Shown piece after piece: positions 1 to 6,623 of a DNA stretch of 18,121 bases; position 1 is the first letter of the stretch, and the number at the start of each line of letters is the position of its first letter. The DNA is from Bacillota bacterium (lineage in GTDB: Bacteria > Bacillota > Clostridia > Christensenellales > Aristaeellaceae), in NCBI GenBank assembly GCA_023398575.1, contig JAEWSC010000040.1, forward strand, positions 1 to 18,121, in the 5' to 3' direction. The notes below the pieces were generated by a model. That model saw only the letters and a program-made list of their open reading frames with translations, searched no databases and was not told where the DNA came from. A program made the position numbers and the translations under genes.

Positions 1-188
1 CGGACAGCTTCCACCTCGATATCGGGGTACAGGGCATAGAACATGGGCAGGATTTCTGTTTCCAGCAAGGGGGTTTCCGCATCGCCATAGGTGTGCCAGA
101 AGACGATCTTTGTCTTCTCTTGCGCCAGAGCAGAACCGAAGGTTAAAACCATGGTCAAGACCAGCAGTAGACTGACAAGTTTTTTCAT
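1..188 (-). CDS. ABC transporter sugar-binding protein, N-terminal part (runs off the window)
   Basis: Only the first 62 codons are present; the gene continues beyond base 1. The protein begins MKKLVSLLLVLTMVLTFGSA and has a classic signal peptide with probable cleavage after ALA (no lipobox cysteine is visible). The mature start, KTKIVFWHTYGDAETPLLE, is typical of family-1 extracellular solute-binding proteins for sugars (inference from the start only). Start chosen at 188 because AAAGGAGAT lies just upstream. It follows the GH66 gene by 33 bases on the same strand, so the two are probably co-transcribed and the transporter would bring in the sugars that GH66 acts on. The exact substrate cannot be read from this fragment. 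Confidence 0.85.
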   Translation of the reverse strand, partial: MKKLVSLLLVLTMVLTFGSALAQEKTKIVFWHTYGDAETPLLETEILPMFYALYPDIEVEAV

Positions 189-221
189 GGGGGTATCTCC
201 TTTCTATTGTTCATGCGCATG

Positions 222-1946
222 TTAGCGCATAAATGCCATGTTCCAGTAGGTAAGTGAGGGTATAGTGAAGGATACGTATCTTCCTTTTTCGTCCGCAGCG
301 GCTTCAAAGGCCAGCGCTTGGGGGGCGATGTTTTCCTCATCAGGCGAGGCGATACATATGCTGCCAATTGCCTTGTCTGTGTAGTATTTCACTAGCACAT
401 TGCTTTGCTTGGCAGGCGCTTTTTTTGTCTGCTGCTCATCGCGCCATAAGTTGTCAGTGCCGCACAGATTGATCAGATGGAGCACCTCATAGGTCTCATC
501 GGCAGTAGAAAAGGTCCAAACTGAGCCGCTTTCACCGGTTGTGGAATGAGGAGCGCCTGTAAGGAAAACCTTTCGGTCCGATGGCGTAACGCCGCCCCTT
601 AAAAGATTTTCATAGGCGGTAATGAAATCGTACATACGGCGTACTTTTTGCTGCAGCTCATCCCCCATAGCCTTTTTTTCATCACCGGGGAAGTACTCGT
701 TGGAAAGCATGTTATTGCCGTTGCCAACCTCAATGCGGGCACCGCCGGATGCAAACATCACAGCGTCCATCAAAAGTACCGCGGCAGGGTTAAAATACGC
801 TCCGGGAACCCTGTAATTGACATAGCCGGCCACCACCAGGGATTTGCCGCCGCTTTCCTTTGCCGCAGCAAAAATGTCTTGCTGTATGGCCTGGTAGGTA
901 TCGTAATGCTGACCCCAACGGTTTTTGTCCCAGGGCCAGAACTCGGCATAGAGTACGTCGACATTGCTTACATTGACCTTTTCAATGCCCTGGGCCCCCA
1001 CAGGGTTGAACACCAGGTACTTGCCCCCCAAGGCCTCTTTGGCCCGGTTTAAAAAGAGGGTATAGCCGTCCTTGACATAGAAAATGGGCTTGCCGTCTTC
1101 ATCCACACCCAGGGGAGCTCCCTCAGGGGTCTGCATCCGGCCGTTCTCGCCAATGGTGTCCCCGTGCCAGCCGTCGAAGCCCATTTCCGCGATAGCTTCT
1201 TTTTCAGCCTTAAAAATGTACTGCTGCCAGCCCTCGTTCAAAATGTTAAAGAACTGCAGTATGCCTGTGCTGCCCCGACTTTCGCTCATCACGCAGGCAA
1301 AGTCTTCGCCGTTTGATTTTATCAGCCGCCAGGCAGGATCGACGCCTGTTTTATCCCGCAGGTAGGTTTTGTTGGCGCCATACACCATGTTGTAGTTCAT
1401 GTTTACCATGCCCTTTTCCCGGGCAGCGGCGATGTAGCGTTTGATTACATCTCCATAGATCCAGCGGCCGGACCAATCCTGCCATTTTTTGGTGTTCTTG
1501 CCAAGGGGAATGTGATGCCGGTATTGCCAGTCATAATACTGCAGGCCATTAATGTGGTATTTGGTGAGCGCCGCAATCTTTTCTTCTGCCGCTGCATCCT
1601 TGGTAAAATCCCACAGATAGCCGTAGCGGGGGAATCTGGTCCAATCGGAGGATACGTCCACCGCCACTTGGGTAGTATCCAGTATGCCATCGGTGGCAGA
1701 TATAAGTTCGGCGCTGAGCAGGTATCCTTGGTAATCGGTATTTGGCGGCTGCCAGTCAAAGTTTATCTCCTGCTGGCCGGGGACGTAGGGGATGACCAGG
1801 CGTTCAGGCAATAGACTTTCCAAGTGCCTAGCGGTAATAACAACCGTACCGGATTCTTTGGCCAGTGCACTTAGCAGCAGGGTGCAGGCAACCATTTCAT
1901 CGGGGGCATAGCGGGCCTTGTCGGTATACAAATCGGATATCAGCAT
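222..1946 (-). CDS. Glycoside hydrolase family 66 protein (dextranase / cycloisomaltooligosaccharide glucanotransferase type)
   Basis: 574 aa from the chosen start. GH66 enzymes cut or rearrange alpha-1,6-glucan (dextran). Landmarks: FPRYGYLWDF (about 105-114) at the start of the (beta/alpha)8 barrel; INGLQYYDWQYRHH (132-145); GFDGWHGDT with the probable nucleophile Asp263; and LYAEFWPWD with the probable acid/base Glu335. The 72-residue spacing of these two agrees with what I recall for family members. The residues before the barrel (TDKARYAPDEM) look like the beta-domain that normally follows the signal peptide. Start 1946 was chosen because AAAGGAGAT sits 3 bases upstream; this form would be cytoplasmic. 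The frame stays open to 2195 and includes a signal-peptide-like stretch at 1965-2039 without ATG, GTG or TTG at its head (see findings), so an exported form of about 605 aa is possible. Probably controlled by the LacI repressor encoded upstream. Confidence 0.88.
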   Translation of the reverse strand: MLISDLYTDKARYAPDEMVACTLLLSALAKESGTVVITARHLESLLPERLVIPYVPGQQEINFDWQPPNTDYQGYLLSAELISATDGILDTTQVAVDVSSDWTRFPRYGYLWDFTKDAAAEEKIAALTKYHINGLQYYDWQYRHHIPLGKNTKKWQDWSGRWIYGDVIKRYIAAAREKGMVNMNYNMVYGANKTYLRDKTGVDPAWRLIKSNGEDFACVMSESRGSTGILQFFNILNEGWQQYIFKAEKEAIAEMGFDGWHGDTIGENGRMQTPEGAPLGVDEDGKPIFYVKDGYTLFLNRAKEALGGKYLVFNPVGAQGIEKVNVSNVDVLYAEFWPWDKNRWGQHYDTYQAIQQDIFAAAKESGGKSLVVAGYVNYRVPGAYFNPAAVLLMDAVMFASGGARIEVGNGNNMLSNEYFPGDEKKAMGDELQQKVRRMYDFITAYENLLRGGVTPSDRKVFLTGAPHSTTGESGSVWTFSTADETYEVLHLINLCGTDNLWRDEQQTKKAPAKQSNVLVKYYTDKAIGSICIASPDEENIAPQALAFEAAADEKGRYVSFTIPSLTYWNMAFMR

Positions 1947-1964
1947 GGTATCTCCTTTGAGGAT

Positions 1965-2039
1965 GCAGTTTGAAGCTGTCGGCAGTAATAAAAGCAGGAT
2001 TAATACGATAGCAAAGAGGCATGGTGCGAATTTTCTTAT
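1965..2039 (-). other. In-frame signal-peptide-like segment without a canonical start codon
   Basis: In frame with GH66, the codons from 2039 read (I)RKFAPCLFAIVLILLLLL then PTASNC, a charged start, a hydrophobic core and a polar end, as in a signal peptide. A strong Shine-Dalgarno sequence, AGGGGGTG (2047-2054), is placed correctly, but the codon where ATG is expected is ATA (2037-2039). A CTG lies 6 bases earlier but too close to the Shine-Dalgarno. Either translation begins at ATA or CTG, or an ATG has decayed to ATA and only the downstream start at 1946 works. The cysteine is not in a good lipobox. Confidence 0.55.
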
Positions 2040-2068
2040 ATCCAGACACCCCCTGCATGGCAGATTTT

Positions 2069-2082
2069 GTTCTGCGCAAAAC
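2069..2082. promoter_or_regulatory. LacI-family operator O2 (GH66 promoter)
   Basis: GTTCTGCGCAAAAC, one base pair away from a perfect 14-bp palindrome and matching the consensus GTTnTGCGCAnAAC of the two other sites. It would lie about 13-26 bases into the transcript from the proximal GH66 promoter, a position suited to repression. Confidence 0.7.
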
Positions 2083-2101
2083 AAACAAGGATCATGGAAA
2101 A

Positions 2102-2130
2102 AAGATAGCATAACCGATTGCGATCTGCAA
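2102..2130 (-). promoter_or_regulatory. Candidate proximal GH66 promoter
   Basis: TTGCAG (2125-2130), 17-base spacer, TATCTT (2102-2107). It lies exactly between the two operators, centred about 65 bases apart. Transcripts would start near 2095, which excludes the most upstream ATG (2195) as the GH66 start. The match to consensus is moderate. Confidence 0.4.
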
Positions 2131-2133
2131 TAA

Positions 2134-2147
2134 GTTATGCGCATAAC
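2134..2147. promoter_or_regulatory. LacI-family operator O1 (GH66 promoter)
   Basis: GTTATGCGCATAAC, a perfect 14-bp palindrome with the central CG step typical of LacI-family sites. It stands between the repressor gene and GH66, directly upstream of the proximal -35 box. Confidence 0.75.
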
Positions 2148-2185
2148 AAACAAAACAAATAGAAATGAAATGTGCGTTTTGGTGG

Positions 2186-2214
2186 AGTGTACCAAATTGC
2201 TAAATTGCAGTCAA
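2186..2214 (-). promoter_or_regulatory. Candidate distal GH66 promoter
   Basis: TTGACT (2209-2214), 17-base spacer, TACACT (2186-2191), overlapping the last codons of the repressor gene. Transcripts would start near 2179 and run through operator O1, allowing roadblock repression. It is an alternative or addition to the proximal promoter. Confidence 0.4.
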
Positions 2215-3228
2215 GTTTTTTACCGTACCGCCTTTGACAAGGCGTACCGGCAAGGTAACCTGCGCAGGGGACTCCGCCTTCTTATCCGGTATATCCAGCA
2301 GTATTTTGACAGCATGCTCTGCCTTTTGAGCAACGCTTTGGTGAATGGTTGTCAGCCGGGGCCTTAAAATGTGGGCCAGCATGTTATCATCAAAGCCGGT
2401 AACAGAAATGTCGCCCGGTACCAAAATGCCATTGTCTGTCAGGAAGTTGACTGCTTCAGCAGCGTAATAGTCGGAGGTAAAGACCCAGGCAGTATCCTTT
2501 TTACCGGCCCTTGGAAGCAGGCTCTTCAAATTCTCCCGGCGCAGTTTGAAATCCTTGGCGATCTGAATGTAGGAGTCATTGCCCCATGGAATACCATGCT
2601 TGTGCAGCGCCGCCTGATGCCCAGCCAAACGGTGGGCATCTACACCATACAACACCGGTTGATCGCCTACGTAGGCAATGCTTCTGTGGCCGTTTTTGAT
2701 CAAATGCTCTGCCATCAAAAATCCACCCTGAAAATCATTCAGCCCCACGTTGCTGTACTGCTCGCCGGTATCAAAATAGCAGTCGATGAATACCACGGGC
2801 CGCTGGGCGATTTTTATGAGTTCCCGGCACTGGTCCGCCTGCAGGCCCATAATGATAAGCCCCACGGTGTTCCAGGTCTGCGCAATGTGATTGATTTCCT
2901 GGGCGTTTTGCGCGGCGTACAGCATGGTGAAAAAACGGCGGGTACGAATTTCATTTTCCAGCGCGCCAATGAGTTCGCTGACAAAGGGGTCCTGCAGCGC
3001 CAGCTTTTCTTCCCGGTTGGGATAGTTGGTGATGACGCCGATGATCTCGGAATCGCCCTTGGCCAGCATTCTGGCGCCCATATTGGGGATGTAGTGGTAT
3101 TCTTCCAGCTTATCACGGATACGCTGAGCCATTTCCGGCGACATCTTGTTTAAATGCCCGTGAATGACATTGGAGACCGTGGCAGTGCTGACCTTTAAGC
3201 TATCCGCGATTTCTTTGATCGTTATCAT
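2200..3228 (-). CDS. LacI-family transcriptional repressor
   Basis: 342 aa, normal for the family. Residues 2-24 (TIKEIADSLKVSTATVSNVI) are the LacI helix-turn-helix, followed by the hinge (GARMLAKGDSEIIGVI) and a periplasmic-binding-protein-like sensor domain with FIDCYFD, VGLNDFQGGFLMAEHLI, SIAYVGD and ISVTGFDDNMLAHILRPRLTTI motifs. The frame is open to 3300, but the HTH begins at the ATG at 3228, preceded by GGGGGT. The gene lies immediately upstream of GH66 on the same strand, and palindromes of the expected type occur before both genes, so it most likely represses the locus and itself and is released by an oligosaccharide or phosphosugar. The inducer is not known from sequence. Confidence 0.93.
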   Translation of the reverse strand: MITIKEIADSLKVSTATVSNVIHGHLNKMSPEMAQRIRDKLEEYHYIPNMGARMLAKGDSEIIGVITNYPNREEKLALQDPFVSELIGALENEIRTRRFFTMLYAAQNAQEINHIAQTWNTVGLIIMGLQADQCRELIKIAQRPVVFIDCYFDTGEQYSNVGLNDFQGGFLMAEHLIKNGHRSIAYVGDQPVLYGVDAHRLAGHQAALHKHGIPWGNDSYIQIAKDFKLRRENLKSLLPRAGKKDTAWVFTSDYYAAEAVNFLTDNGILVPGDISVTGFDDNMLAHILRPRLTTIHQSVAQKAEHAVKILLDIPDKKAESPAQVTLPVRLVKGGTVKNLTAI

Positions 3229-3289
3229 GTGTACCCCCACAATAGAACATTTCGACGCTATCATATCATATATGGGAGGAAAATTGTAT

Positions 3290-3303
3290 GTTTTGCGCAA
3301 AAC
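3290..3303. promoter_or_regulatory. LacI-family operator O3 (repressor promoter)
   Basis: GTTTTGCGCAAAAC, a perfect 14-bp palindrome of the same design as O1 and O2, 62 bases upstream of the repressor start and about 100 bases before the plus-strand gene at 3402. An AT-rich block (3260-3272) between it and the repressor could supply the -10 box. Autoregulation is the simplest reading; effect on the divergent gene is possible. Confidence 0.7.
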
Positions 3304-3401
3304 AGATGTGACTAACCGCTATGCTTCCCATAACGTATATTTCTCTGGTATCCCTTTAGGCTTGGTGCTACACTGTTGTTTGGTAAAGACAAGGGGGGAT
3401 A

Positions 3402-3794
3402 GTGGTGGATGCGCCTGTAATCGTGCGGGAATCGTTTTCCCTGTTTTATGGGGGAAGTCAGTTGTTTTCCATGGAGTTGGATGGCCTTGGTGACAAAGGT
3501 GTGTTAGTGATGGAAAAGTTTGCGCGGGATGTGCAGTTTCTGCGCCGCCCCTCTGCCCCATCATTGACGGGCGTTCACTTAAAGGATACGAGTATGACTG
3601 AGGGAATGATTAAGGCGATGCTGGAAAGCATGAACGCATCTGACATGCATATTCAAAAGGCAGCAGTAATCGGATTGAAGGCATCCGGCCGGCGTATGTT
3701 TTCACGTCTCTTGAAATCAATGTCTCCGCCTGCCCGTTTTGTGTGCGCCTTTTATGACGATTATGAAAAGGCCAAGGAATGGCTTGTGAAATAG
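3402..3794 (+). CDS. Small STAS/SpoIIAA-like protein of unknown role
   Basis: 130 aa starting at GTG (3402) behind AAGGGGGGAT. There is no signal peptide or membrane segment. The layout is a short beta-rich N-terminus (VIVRESFSLFYGGSQLFSMELDGL), then KAAVIGLKASGRRMFSRLLK and a terminal FVCAFYDDYEKAKEWLVK. The 'AVIG...', '...F(Y/D)..EKA.EWL' ending is the pattern of STAS-like/SpoIIAA-like domain proteins, which are protein-interaction modules; the assignment is from pattern memory and is tentative. It stands alone on the plus strand between the LacI locus and a terminator that serves the opposite strand, so context gives no function. Confidence 0.7.
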   Translation: MVDAPVIVRESFSLFYGGSQLFSMELDGLGDKGVLVMEKFARDVQFLRRPSAPSLTGVHLKDTSMTEGMIKAMLESMNASDMHIQKAAVIGLKASGRRMFSRLLKSMSPPARFVCAFYDDYEKAKEWLVK

Positions 3795-3834
3795 AAAAAG
3801 CCCGCAGAAAGCTGTGATGAATGCCTCCTGCGGG
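3795..3834 (-). terminator. Rho-independent terminator of the DUF3793-flavodoxin operon
   Basis: Inverted repeat CCCGCAG (3801-3807) / CTGCGGG (3828-3834). Read on the minus strand the stem is followed by CTTTTTCTATTT, so it ends transcription 14 bases after the flavodoxin stop. On the plus strand it could also slow transcripts of the upstream small gene, but there is no U-run on that side. Confidence 0.7.
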
Positions 3835-3847
3835 AATTTGCTATTAT

Positions 3848-4279
3848 TTATGCCAGCATCGCAAACCGTTTGCCGAAAGCCTCGCAATCGGCAAGGCCTC
3901 TGGCGTCTGGGGCTTCGTTTACCATCATTCCTGTTTCAAACAATAGGGCTCTGCTGTTATTTACCCTTTCCTCCCACAGGCGCATCCATTCTCCGTCGCC
4001 CCAACCATAGGACCCGAACAGCGCTACCTTTTTGCCATATAGCAATGGTTCCAGTTCGGTGAAGAAGGGATCAAATTCACTTTCTTCCAGGACCTCCGCT
4101 CCCATGGCGGGGCAGCCTAGAAGGATCTTGTCAAAAGCTGCGACTTTGCCTGCATCCGCCTCTGAGACATTCAGCATCGTAAGGTCGTTACCGGCATCCC
4201 GAACACCTTTGACGATGGCCTCTGCCATAGCCTCCGTATTGCCTGTTCCGCTCCAGAATACCAAAACCGCTTTGCTCAT
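3848..4279 (-). CDS. Flavodoxin
   Basis: 143 aa, a short-chain single-domain electron carrier. MSKAVLVFWSGTGNTEAMAEAI carries the FMN phosphate-binding loop (SGTGNTEAMA, residues 10-19), and the flavin ring-binding region GSYGWGDGEWM follows near residues 88-98. The start at 4279 is preferred to the ATG three codons upstream because AAAGGA is then 8 bases away. It is the second gene of an operon with DUF3793, separated by 18 bases; flavodoxins usually replace ferredoxin under iron shortage, and the paired inverted repeats upstream of the operon could be the control sites (inference). Confidence 0.93.
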   Translation of the reverse strand: MSKAVLVFWSGTGNTEAMAEAIVKGVRDAGNDLTMLNVSEADAGKVAAFDKILLGCPAMGAEVLEESEFDPFFTELEPLLYGKKVALFGSYGWGDGEWMRLWEERVNNSRALLFETGMMVNEAPDARGLADCEAFGKRFAMLA

Positions 4280-4297
4280 AGAAAACATCCTTTCAAA

Positions 4298-4855
4298 TTA
4301 CGCTGTGACTAATTGGTCCAGCGTCATGCCTCGGTTCATGCAACCTAAACAGGCCTTGCGGCAGGTTGCATATTGCCCGAACAGCGCTTTGGCCCGGCCT
4401 ACATCACCATACACCTTCCAGCAGCCGCAGTGCTTGCAATGCAGTCCCTTGTGCTTAACAAAGCCATCCACATCCTCTGGTGGATAGCCCAGAAACAACC
4501 CGATTTCATGGGGAAAAGAGCTGTTCGCCGAAAGACGACTCGCAAGCTGCGCCACCAATTCGTGTGCATCGCGGCCGGTGTATCCATGCGTGTCAAGCAA
4601 TGTGCGTGAAAGTGGGTTCGCAAGATGCTCAAGCAACAGCTCTTTGCGGTATAAATAAATCAGGGTCGCCTCACCAGCGCAGTGGATGACTTGCCCGGAC
4701 AAGCCTTTTTGCGAAAGCATGGCAAGGATTGTCTGTGCTTTATCCTGCTGGGCGGCAAAGGCCATACGTTTCATGGAAAAAAGGCTGCCGGCTTTATGGC
4801 CCATCAGGGTAGGGGCGCAATGATAGGCTACTAGATGATCAAAGCCTGCGGACAT
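4298..4855 (-). CDS. DUF3793 family protein
   Basis: 185 aa, cytoplasmic. The motif HEIGLFLGYPPEDVDGF (116-132) is the hallmark of DUF3793, a family found mainly in Clostridia and often beside flavodoxin, as here. Cysteines cluster in the C-terminal part: HCKHCGCW (139-146) and CRKACLGC (165-172), which could hold a metal or take part in redox chemistry; this is inference because the family's function is not known to me. Start at 4855 has AGAGGA just upstream. It is the first gene of the operon and the flavodoxin follows 18 bases later, so a shared electron-transfer or iron-response role is plausible. Confidence 0.88.
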   Translation of the reverse strand: MSAGFDHLVAYHCAPTLMGHKAGSLFSMKRMAFAAQQDKAQTILAMLSQKGLSGQVIHCAGEATLIYLYRKELLLEHLANPLSRTLLDTHGYTGRDAHELVAQLASRLSANSSFPHEIGLFLGYPPEDVDGFVKHKGLHCKHCGCWKVYGDVGRAKALFGQYATCRKACLGCMNRGMTLDQLVTA

Positions 4856-4868
4856 GCTTTCCTCTTTA

Positions 4869-4884
4869 GTTATCCACGGCTAAC
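4869..4884. promoter_or_regulatory. 16-bp inverted repeat GTTA-N8-TAAC, proximal copy
   Basis: GTTATCCACGGCTAAC, 14 bases upstream of the DUF3793 start codon. The outer half-sites and spacing are the same as in the copy at 4936-4951, suggesting a pair of operator sites. The inner bases differ between copies. Confidence 0.4.
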
Positions 4885-4935
4885 TTTTTGGGATAAAAAA
4901 GCAGCCTGGAGAATGGGGAAAAATAATCGGAGTAA

Positions 4936-4951
4936 GTTAGCATTGACTAAC
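4936..4951. promoter_or_regulatory. 16-bp inverted repeat GTTAG-N6-CTAAC, distal copy
   Basis: GTTAGCATTGACTAAC, 81 bases upstream of DUF3793 and centred 67 bases from the proximal copy. The TTAG/CTAA half-sites recall DtxR/IdeR-type iron boxes, but the spacer is longer than in the classic box, so the regulator is uncertain. Confidence 0.4.
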
Positions 4952-5019
4952 CAACATTATTCTACACATCTTCCAGCCATTTGTCAACAGTCAGCAATCA
5001 CGTATAAAGCAGCGCATGG

Positions 5020-5176
5020 TTGATCCATCTTTTGAGATGGGTATGCAGTTTGTCCCTTGGATTTTGGGTTTGCAGACCCCAAATCCAAGGGACAAGAGCG
5101 CAAATCAGAGAATTCCTAATAGGCTTTTACGTGTGGTTACATTACCAACTAACGATGCAAATTCTCTGGTTTTGTC
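5020..5176. repeat. Intergenic block of nested inverted repeats
   Basis: Non-coding region between the ZIP stop and DUF3793. It contains a small hairpin CCATCT-TTTG-AGATGG (5025-5040); a large one with arms 5050-5069 and 5076-5095 (15 matched pairs beginning TTGTCCCTTGGATTT, one mismatch, four more pairs, a 6-base loop); and a wider inverted repeat CAGAGAATT (5106-5114) / AATTCTCTG (5160-5168), extended on both sides by CAAA/TTTTG. There is no U-run after any stem, so it is not a standard terminator. It could be a miniature mobile element or a dispersed intergenic repeat. Confidence 0.6.
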
Positions 5177-5974
5177 TTAACCAAGTGCTACATCCAGAAT
5201 CATCATGATCAAAAAGCCCGCGATGACGCCGATAGTGCCCCAGTTGGAGTGCTCACCTTCATGGGAGCCGGGGATTAGTTCATCCGCCACCACATAGATC
5301 ATGGCGCCGGCCGCAAAGGAAAGCATCCAGGGCATCAGGGGTTCCACACCGCCGGCGACCCAAACGGTGAGAACACCGAAAATCGGTTCTACAATGCCGG
5401 AAAGCATGCCGTAGGAAAAGGCGCGGCCGCGGTTCATGCCCTCCTGCCGAAGGGGAAGGGAGATAGCGGCGCCTTCCGGGAAGTTTTGTATACCGATGCC
5501 CAGCGCCAGCGCTATGGCTGACAGGTAGGTTACGCTGCCGCCCTGATTGGCAGCTAGGGCGAAGGCCAGGCCCACCGCCATACCTTCAGGAATATTGTGC
5601 AGCGTGACTGCGGAAAACAATAGCGACGTGCGCTTCATGCCTGAAGGACGGCCTTCGGCATGTGTGCTGCCGGCATGCAGATGGGGCGTTAGGGTATCTA
5701 GCGCCAAAAGGAAAAGAGCACCGATCAAAAAACCCCCTGCTGCGGGAATCCATGCGATTTGATTTCTTGCCGCCGATTCCTCAATGGCCGGTATCAAAAG
5801 AGACCAGATGGAAGCGGCGATCATAACGCCGGAGGCAAAACCTAGAAAAAATTTGTTTAAATGACCGCTGATTTGCTTTCTAAAAAAGAAGACTAATGCT
5901 GCACCTAATGATGTCATTAAAAACGTAAAACCAGTGCCTAAGAGTGCGCCGAGGGTTGGGCTTATTCCATTCAC
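5177..5974 (-). CDS. ZIP family divalent metal transporter
   Basis: 265 aa membrane protein importing zinc or other divalent metals. About eight hydrophobic helices are visible. Helix 4 carries HNIPEG (126-131) and helix 5 carries QNFPEG (163-168), the two ZIP metal-site signatures, and a histidine-bearing cytoplasmic loop (HLHAGSTH, 98-105) lies between helices 3 and 4. The pattern fits the GufA-like branch. The start is GTG at 5974 with AAGGAGG 7 bases upstream; the nearby ATG is out of frame. It follows the VOC gene on the same strand after 100 bases with no clear terminator between, so co-transcription is possible. Confidence 0.93.
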   Translation of the reverse strand: MNGISPTLGALLGTGFTFLMTSLGAALVFFFRKQISGHLNKFFLGFASGVMIAASIWSLLIPAIEESAARNQIAWIPAAGGFLIGALFLLALDTLTPHLHAGSTHAEGRPSGMKRTSLLFSAVTLHNIPEGMAVGLAFALAANQGGSVTYLSAIALALGIGIQNFPEGAAISLPLRQEGMNRGRAFSYGMLSGIVEPIFGVLTVWVAGGVEPLMPWMLSFAAGAMIYVVADELIPGSHEGEHSNWGTIGVIAGFLIMMILDVALG

Positions 5975-6074
5975 AAAAAATCCTCCTTGAAAAGAATTCG
6001 TCCTTCCTTACATACCAACATCAAGTACGGTTGCATCAAACGCGCAATCATTTTTCTCAAGTGGCGGCGGTGTA

Positions 6075-6533
6075 TCATTTTCCTGTGTTCTCTAGAAGCT
6101 CCAAAACAACCTTCAGCGAATCGTTGGCATCCAGGTAGGCGTAGCGTCCGCCATCCCAGCCGCCGGTCTGCAACAGCTTCATACCCATGCCCTCAAGCTT
6201 TGCGATTTGCTGGTCCGTATCCTTTATCCAAAAGGCGATATGGTGTACACCTTCACCCTTTTCGTCAAGATCGTGCCGCCAGGTGCTGGGCTCATGGTCC
6301 GGCTGAATCAGCTCAATTTCCAAGGTGTCGCCCACCTTGAAAAAGGCCAGTTTGCTGCGGGCTTTGGAGGGCTTTCCTAGATACTCCGTTTTGGCTTTTT
6401 CTTGTACATCGGTCTCGCTGATGGTATAATCCATGCCAAGGAACGCGCCGTAGGCTTTGGCTGTTTTTTCGATGTCATGGCACAGTATGCCAACCTGTGC
6501 GCAAATGGTGGTCCCCAGTACACTATTTCCCAT
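6075..6533 (-). CDS. VOC (glyoxalase/bleomycin-resistance fold) family protein
   Basis: 152 aa with two beta-alpha-beta-beta-beta modules. Candidate metal ligands at the family positions: Gln13 (CAQVGI), Glu72 or Glu74 (LEIELIQP), His98 (GVHHIAFWI) and Glu145 (VVLELLE). The sequence resembles lactoylglutathione-lyase/methylmalonyl-CoA-epimerase-like members, but the substrate cannot be assigned. The frame opens at 6602; the start at 6533 was chosen because GGAGGA sits 8 bases upstream and the conserved domain begins there. It is divergent from a sugar isomerase/epimerase gene with which it shares a 90-base promoter region, so a link to sugar metabolism is possible. Confidence 0.88.
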   Translation of the reverse strand: MGNSVLGTTICAQVGILCHDIEKTAKAYGAFLGMDYTISETDVQEKAKTEYLGKPSKARSKLAFFKVGDTLEIELIQPDHEPSTWRHDLDEKGEGVHHIAFWIKDTDQQIAKLEGMGMKLLQTGGWDGGRYAYLDANDSLKVVLELLENTGK

Positions 6534-6554
6534 ATGCTTCTTCCTCCAAACGTT

Positions 6555-6602
6555 TTGGCAGTTGCTTTGTATGTATTGTAACATGGGAAATTGAAAAATC
6601 AA
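6555..6602. promoter_or_regulatory. Overlapping divergent promoters
   Basis: Plus strand: TTGGCA (6555-6560), 18-base spacer, TAACAT (6579-6584), serving the isomerase gene. Minus strand: TTGATT (6597-6602), 16-base spacer, TACAAT (6575-6580), serving the VOC gene. The two -10 boxes overlap, so the two promoters would exclude each other. Confidence 0.45.
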
Positions 6603-6623
6603 TCAGGAAAGGATGTTGTTTCT

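Noticed and set aside
208..226. A fourth LacI operator between GH66 and the sugar-binding protein (core CATGCGCATG)
   Set aside because: Only the central bases match; the outer GTT/AAC half-site bases are missing and it overlaps the GH66 stop codon.
2140..2195. The 657-aa GH66 reading starting at ATG 2195
   Set aside because: Both candidate promoters start transcription downstream of it, it lacks a ribosome binding site, and it would translate through the operators.
5050..5095. Rho-independent terminator for the ZIP gene
   Set aside because: The stem is strong, but no U-run follows on either strand and it lies more than 80 bases beyond the stop codon.
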